From Bryobacter sp. (GTDB lineage: Bacteria; Acidobacteriota; Terriglobia; Bryobacterales; Bryobacteraceae): 64,000 nt of DNA. The notes under the pieces were generated by a model, which saw nothing but the letters and a program-made list of their open reading frames with translations, was not told where the DNA came from and did no database searches. The position numbers were made by a program, and so were the translations under genes. Positions 59,730-64,000 of the stretch are shown piece after piece. Position 1 is the first letter of the stretch. The number at the start of each line of letters is the position of its first letter. The DNA is taken from contig JALHNH010000007.1 in the NCBI GenBank assembly GCA_022843625.1, positions 124,001-188,000 of the forward strand. The letters are read 5' to 3'.

Positions 59730-60314
59730 ATGAGTTCGATCTGCACACCCCTTCGGCGTTCCGCTTACGCAGATCACGCGCGTCCGATCGTCATCGGCGT
59801 GATTGTGGGAGGTGTCGCGTGGGTCACTATTGGACTAATCGGCCTTCTTTTGCTCCGCACGGCGTGGAGTGATTATGAGGCTGCTGTGCCTACGAAGGCA
59901 TACAGCTCCGTGATGCTAGTTTCGCGGCTCGCCCTGGCCTCGGTCTGTTCCATTGCGTCGGGTTTCCTTGCAACGAAGGCTGCCAAGGAAGACTGGCGAG
60001 CAGCTAGCCGGCTTGGCGCAGTCTTGCTACTTGGGTCTGCTCCTCTTCATTTGCCTATTTCGCCCTTCAGTGCTTGGGCGGATTATCCAACGTGGTACCA
60101 CGCAGTGTATTTGCTATCGCTCATGCCGCTGACATGTTTGGGTGGTTACTTCGCCCGGTCCGGGGTCGGAACAGAACAACAAATCGTTGACCTGCGACAG
60201 GAGGTCAGTACGGTGAGCGGGATCGGTGCCCACGGGCTGCGCCCGGTCGAAACATGCGGGCCGCTATTGCTCTGGCACACTTTCCGCGCTCTTCTCGCTC
60301 GAGTCGCTGGCTAA
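59730..60314 (+). CDS. Four-helix membrane protein, unknown function
   Basis: 194 residues from ATG 59730 (MSSICTPLRRSAYADHARPIVIGVIVGG). Four helices (VIVGGVAWVTIGLIGLLLL, SVMLVSRLALASVCSIASGFL, LGAVLLLGSAPLHLP, VYLLSLMPLTCLGGYF). I do not recognise it; such proteins are frequent in acidobacterial genomes. It faces the MscS gene tail-to-tail with a 51-base overlap. Confidence 0.6.
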   Translation: MSSICTPLRRSAYADHARPIVIGVIVGGVAWVTIGLIGLLLLRTAWSDYEAAVPTKAYSSVMLVSRLALASVCSIASGFLATKAAKEDWRAASRLGAVLLLGSAPLHLPISPFSAWADYPTWYHAVYLLSLMPLTCLGGYFARSGVGTEQQIVDLRQEVSTVSGIGAHGLRPVETCGPLLLWHTFRALLARVAG

Positions 60315-60842
60315 AACCTTGTGGTTGCTCAGCCTGATGACAGTGCTCGTGACCATGATCGTGTTGGGAACAATGACCTCCTGCCCCTCGTCGGCACGCA
60401 GCATCGTATACCCGAGCGAGATGGTTTCAACTGTTGCACGTATGACCCCAATCGGGGAGTTGAGTTGTATTCTGTCGCCAACACTGAAGGGTCTATAGAG
60501 CACCAGGGATAACCCAGCGACGAGATTACCGAGCGTGTTCTGAGCCGCGAGGCCGACAACGACCGAAGCGACACTGACGCCTGCGAGCAAGGCCGTTCCA
60601 ATGGTGCGCAACTCGGGGACAAGATGGGCGTACAGCACAAACGCGACCAGATAGGTCAGTACCTGTGCCAGTGCACTAACGAACCGAACGGCCGTGACGT
60701 CGGTCAAGTGGGCTGCGATCCTCCGGGCTGTTCGCCGGATGAGAACAACTATCGACGTGGCAGCCAGAAAGAAGATGGCTCCCCAAGAGACAAGGCCAGG
60801 TAGCGTGCTGGGGTTCAGTAGATCGTTGGCTAGGGAGCTCAT
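60264..60842 (-). CDS. MscS-family mechanosensitive channel
   Basis: About 192 residues. Helices (LVSWGAIFFLAATSIVVLIR, VLTYLVAFVLYAHLVPEL) precede the MscS TM3/beta-domain signature LAAQNTLGNLVAGLSLVLYRPFSVGDRIQL, then GVIRATVETISLGYTMLRADEGQEVIVPN. A short MscS form. An alternative GTG start at 61016 would add 58 residues; I prefer the ATG at 60842. It lies between a 4-TM protein and a tandem AAA+ membrane ATPase. Confidence 0.75.
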   Translation of the reverse strand: MSSLANDLLNPSTLPGLVSWGAIFFLAATSIVVLIRRTARRIAAHLTDVTAVRFVSALAQVLTYLVAFVLYAHLVPELRTIGTALLAGVSVASVVVGLAAQNTLGNLVAGLSLVLYRPFSVGDRIQLNSPIGVIRATVETISLGYTMLRADEGQEVIVPNTIMVTSTVIRLSNHKVLASDSSEKSAESVPEQ

Positions 60843-61019
60843 CAGGAAGTCGGATTCTCTGCCTTTGTCAGGCTGATGTCGTAGAAGGCGGTATTTCCCT
60901 TGGCCGAGTGGGATTCGCCATGAATGTTTATCCTTCGTATCAGTGTCGCAAGAATCGGAAGGTCGCGTCGCATTAGCACCAGCGAAATAGCCCACCAGCC
61001 CGAGACCTACCAGCACAGC

Positions 61020-63086
61020 CTAGAAATGGGCTTGAACCCGTGACAGAGCGAGTTCGAAGTCTGCCAATTCTAGCGGCGGAAGCACGTCGGCATTCGACCG
61101 CATCCGGCGCATCGCGGCGCGCTTGGCAGCCGTCACGGTCGCTTCAAAATCAGCCGGTGACATGCCTTGGAGTCGGCTAACAAGGTCCTCCACTCGAAGG
61201 CTCTCCGCAAGGCGAGCCGTACCGAGATATCGCGAAAGGAGCTTTCGGTACCCATCGCCATTGGGCACGCCGATCTCGATCTTCTCGCTGAATCGACCAC
61301 CGCGGAGAATTCGCAGGTCCACTCGATCCAGGTAGTTCGTGGTGCCGATCAGGAAGACATTGTGCTCGGGTTTCAACGCACTGATCTCGATCAGCGCCTG
61401 TTCCACGAGTTGCACATCGTGCTGGCTCACCGGGCCGTGGACGTTCGGAAAGAGCCCGTCCATCTCATCGAAGAAGAGAATCGACGGCGCGTGTTCCTTA
61501 GCCCGCGCAAAGGCCTCCCGCAGCTTCTTCGTTGAGCCGCCGACGTCACCCGACAGCACATCGCTCGGCGAAAGAGAGTAGAAGCTTCTATCCGCCTGGG
61601 TTGCGATCAGCCGGACCGTCAGTGTCTTCCCAGTGCCAGGGGCACCGGTCAAGATTAGGCCCGTCGGAGCCGGCAGCGATAGCTTCTGCGCACGCCCAGG
61701 CCGCATGAGATCAATGAGCGCCTTGAGGTCGTGCACGACCGCCTCCGGCAGGACAACATCGTCCCACTCGACTCGTTCAAATTGGGGCCGATCTCGCCCG
61801 CCGGCCCTCTCCAGCGCCTCAACTAAGTGGCGTCCCTCAACTGGGCTTCTCCCTGCGATCTCCGCGGCACGGTCGACCAGCGCTTTCAACTTGGCCGGGC
61901 TCCAACCGGGTGTACGCTTCGCCACATCGGTCAGATCGAACGGCCGTACCCTGAACTGGTTGAGAAGCGTTCCAAGAATCTCCTTGCGCCCGGCTTCATC
62001 AGGCAGATCCAGCCGAAGCTTCACATCGAATCGGCCTTCGCGAATGAGCGTAGGCTCGAGGCCGTCCAACTGATTCGTGGCGGCCATGATGAGGAGACCA
62101 TCGAGGGACCGGTACTTGTCAATCGCCGACATCAACTGCGTCGTGACCGTGTTGTACTCACGCCCAGCTCCTCCGGCGTCGGTTCCTTGTCCCTGCGCTT
62201 GGCGTCGACTCCCGATTGAGTCGATCTCATCCAGGAACAAGACCACAGGCCGGTTCGCCGCCGCCGACTCGAAAGCGGCGCGGATCTCGGCGCCTGTAGC
62301 GCCCACTACTTGCCCGACAAGATCCGGACAGCGCACGTGTAGGAAGTTAACCTGGAATTCGCCTGCCGTCGCCTCTGCTATCAGGCTCTTTCCGGTGCCT
62401 TGTGGCCCGTAGAGCAGGATTCCGTTGCTGACCCGACCGTTCCTTTTGACCCTGAGCCGGTTGTCAGCTATCGAGCCGATCTCTTTCTTTGCAAGCTCGC
62501 ACCCTCCAACATCGCGGAACTTCGTCGATGGAATGTTCGACCAGCGCGCTACCGTTTGGCGCTCAGCATCGGCAACTCCCACTTGCGCTACCGCTGCGCT
62601 CGTTCCTTTTCTCCGGAAGGATAGAAACACCCACACGATCATCCCGAAGCTCAGCAAGCCCCACGAGATCGTGAAAGCGCCATCCCACTCTCTGAGTGCT
62701 GGCCACGATGAGGAAGCGATCTTCCAATAGGCGTTCAAGGCGCCCAATGTCGCTACGAACGCTGCCACGCGGGCGAACCACAATGGAATACGAGGAGTTG
62801 GCCTGGGAAGGAAGAAGATAACGACCCATGTCCCAATAAGCGTAGGGATCGAATCCGGCTGAGGCTCGAACAAGCGGATGAGCGCGAACTCGCTCAGGAC
62901 CACGCCGGAGGCGATGATGCAACGCCGCACCCAATCCGCCCGTTCGCTGCCAGAAGAGTGTCTGGCGCGCTGCGCGAGGTGTTCCACCTCCTGCCCGACC
63001 TTGGCCGCACCGGCACCGATCCACCAGCCGATCCAATGGGCTAGGTTGAACGGTGCGACTTGTCCCGGCCTCGTGTACTGCGGCAT
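61020..63086 (-). CDS. Membrane-anchored tandem AAA+ ATPase
   Basis: 688 residues. About three N-terminal membrane helices (residues 58-155) are followed by two AAA+ modules. Module 1 has Walker A YGPQGTGKS at 226-234 and Walker B VVLFLDEIDSIG at 280-291. Module 2 has Walker A TGAPGTGKT at 479-487 and Walker B SILFFDEMDGLF at 534-545. Both look active. The layout is CDC48/FtsH-like but with no protease motif (HExxH absent). It probably unfolds or extracts membrane proteins, perhaps in T4SS assembly. Confidence 0.83.
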   Translation of the reverse strand: MPQYTRPGQVAPFNLAHWIGWWIGAGAAKVGQEVEHLAQRARHSSGSERADWVRRCIIASGVVLSEFALIRLFEPQPDSIPTLIGTWVVIFFLPRPTPRIPLWFARVAAFVATLGALNAYWKIASSSWPALREWDGAFTISWGLLSFGMIVWVFLSFRRKGTSAAVAQVGVADAERQTVARWSNIPSTKFRDVGGCELAKKEIGSIADNRLRVKRNGRVSNGILLYGPQGTGKSLIAEATAGEFQVNFLHVRCPDLVGQVVGATGAEIRAAFESAAANRPVVLFLDEIDSIGSRRQAQGQGTDAGGAGREYNTVTTQLMSAIDKYRSLDGLLIMAATNQLDGLEPTLIREGRFDVKLRLDLPDEAGRKEILGTLLNQFRVRPFDLTDVAKRTPGWSPAKLKALVDRAAEIAGRSPVEGRHLVEALERAGGRDRPQFERVEWDDVVLPEAVVHDLKALIDLMRPGRAQKLSLPAPTGLILTGAPGTGKTLTVRLIATQADRSFYSLSPSDVLSGDVGGSTKKLREAFARAKEHAPSILFFDEMDGLFPNVHGPVSQHDVQLVEQALIEISALKPEHNVFLIGTTNYLDRVDLRILRGGRFSEKIEIGVPNGDGYRKLLSRYLGTARLAESLRVEDLVSRLQGMSPADFEATVTAAKRAAMRRMRSNADVLPPLELADFELALSRVQAHF

Positions 63087-63145
63087 GGGCAGCTTCCGCC
63101 CTAAACCTCCTCAGAATATCCGATTCCGGCGGCGGCAGGAAGGCC

Positions 63146-64000
63146 TCAGCGCTGCTCCGGAGGGGTTTCCGGACGCATCGGCGCGGATTGCTGGCTCTGC
63201 TGCATCAAGCGATTCATCTCCCGCATCTCGTTCCGCAGTTGGAGCATGTCCCGCAACTCTTGCTCGGTCAACGCCGGGGCCGTCGAACGTTGAGACGCTT
63301 GCTGAAGGGTTGCGCCTCCGGGAAGCGCCACAGGTGCAATCGTTTCCTGCGCGGGTCGCGGCAACGAAACACCGGCTTCATGCAGGACTAGATAGAACTG
63401 TGTCTTCGCCGGCACCGTCACAACGATGTTCTGCTGATAGGCGAGCATCGACATCTGCTGCTCGCCGGCAAGGGCGACGTTCGAAGCCAGTCGCTCCCGC
63501 AGAAGGATCGAACTGTCGATCCCACCGTTCGCGCTTCGGCCGCCGACTGCGTATGCGGCGATCGTCCCGACGCCAGTTAGCGCGCGCGTAAGCACCTTCA
63601 TCCCGGTGTTCTTGCCATTCACGTACCCGCGCAGCATCTGCCGATCCATACTGATCGCGGACCCGCTGATCTTATCGCGGCTGCCATCTGGAAACTCCAG
63701 CGCGTCGAACTTGAGCGTCACCCAGCCCTGTGGTGTGGCCTGCGCCAACTCGCCGTACGCCTTCGTTCCGGCGGGAATGATCAGTTGTCCGTCATCCTCG
63801 TAGTTGTACTCGATGACGGCGATCACCGGTACCTTTGCCGCTGAGCTGACCGCGTGTTGTAGCCGGGCGACCAGCGCAGTGCCTTGCGGGAGAAGCCCCG
63901 CTGACTTCTGAATCAGTGCAGGCTGAGGACCGCCTTGAGCTACCGCAGTGAGGGCGGCATTCCGAACGTACACAATCGAAGACTTGCGCAGCGCCTCGCT
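63146..64000 (-). CDS. VirB10/TrbI-family protein, partial at window end
   Basis: 285 residues remain; the N-terminal anchor and Pro-rich part lie beyond the window. The visible C-terminal beta-barrel domain has LLPQGTALVARLQHAVSSAAKVPVIAVIEYNYEDDGQLIIPAGTKAYGEL, the QGWVTLKFDALEFPDGSRDKI segment and TVPAKTQFYLVL near the C-terminus, typical of TrbI/VirB10. It bridges inner- and outer-membrane rings. The reading is open to base 64000. Confidence 0.88.
   Translation of the reverse strand, partial: SEALRKSSIVYVRNAALTAVAQGGPQPALIQKSAGLLPQGTALVARLQHAVSSAAKVPVIAVIEYNYEDDGQLIIPAGTKAYGELAQATPQGWVTLKFDALEFPDGSRDKISGSAISMDRQMLRGYVNGKNTGMKVLTRALTGVGTIAAYAVGGRSANGGIDSSILLRERLASNVALAGEQQMSMLAYQQNIVVTVPAKTQFYLVLHEAGVSLPRPAQETIAPVALPGGATLQQASQRSTAPALTEQELRDMLQLRNEMREMNRLMQQSQQSAPMRPETPPEQR

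Noticed and set aside
1-64000. CRISPR array or rRNA genes
   Set aside because: No regularly spaced repeats and no conserved rRNA strings were seen on reading.

Overview
The window is a GC-rich, gene-dense bacterial segment. Its content suggests Acidobacteriota, perhaps Bryobacterales/Solibacter-like; this is a guess from gene style (cytochrome P460 pairs, secreted PD40 propellers, 4-TM paralogs) and not a marker-gene call. About 50 kb (roughly 8-64 kb) looks like an integrated conjugative element or megaplasmid segment: it carries a PRTRC cassette, SSB, Rad52, an archaeo-eukaryotic-type primase, helicases, and a nearly complete type IV secretion/conjugation operon.

Layout. 0-5.7 kb, minus strand: a class I flavin disulfide-oxidoreductase-like enzyme, two cytochrome P460-type heme proteins, a ferredoxin-reductase-like flavoprotein, a GreA/GreB C-terminal-domain protein, a sulfite-oxidase-fold molybdenum enzyme and a DUF427 protein. 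5.8-8.3 kb: small conserved hypotheticals and a J-domain-like protein lacking HPD. 8.2-18.6 kb: the PRTRC cassette (ThiF, B, F, C, E, with SSB and DUF3150), split by a complete QatABCD antiphage operon on the opposite strand. 18.6-19.3 kb: a DUF433/DUF5615 toxin-antitoxin pair. 19.3-24.3 kb: a collinear minus-strand set of AAA+ ATPase, DUF1257 (Ycf35-like), DUF2997 and a radical SAM activase-like protein, interrupted by a secreted propeller gene. The AAA+ protein reads as permuted, with Walker B before Walker A. 24.3-34.5 kb: mixed cargo (CPBP protease, hypotheticals, Gp157-like protein, SNF2-type helicase, Imm30-like protein, PIN/Phd pair, MerB-like protein) and several gene fragments.

34.7-42 kb: methyltransferase, zinc-ribbon and membrane miniproteins, primase, SMI1/KNR4 protein, Rad52, and a secreted alpha/beta hydrolase. 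42.3-59.5 kb: the conjugation operon on the minus strand (VirB2-like modules, VirB3/TrbD, VirB4/TrbE, two TrbJ/VirB5-like paralogs, VirB6/TrbL, VirB8, VirB9, VirD4/TraG coupling ATPase). Embedded in it is an 875-residue protein that I read as a two-barrel RNA polymerase of the eukaryotic-RdRP/YonO type. 59.7-64 kb: a membrane protein, an MscS channel, a tandem AAA+ membrane ATPase, and VirB10/TrbI running off the window.

How it fits together: the T4SS would export DNA. SSB, Rad52, Gp157, primase, methyltransferase, helicase and possibly the RNA-polymerase-like protein would process and establish it. PRTRC and the toxin-antitoxin pairs would maintain it, and Qat would protect the host. I see no integrase, relaxase, VirB11, PRTRC ParB, PRTRC protein A or PRTRC protein D here; if present, they lie outside the window. 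The most noteworthy leads are the RNA-polymerase-like protein inside the T4SS operon and the permuted-AAA/DUF1257/DUF2997/radical-SAM set.
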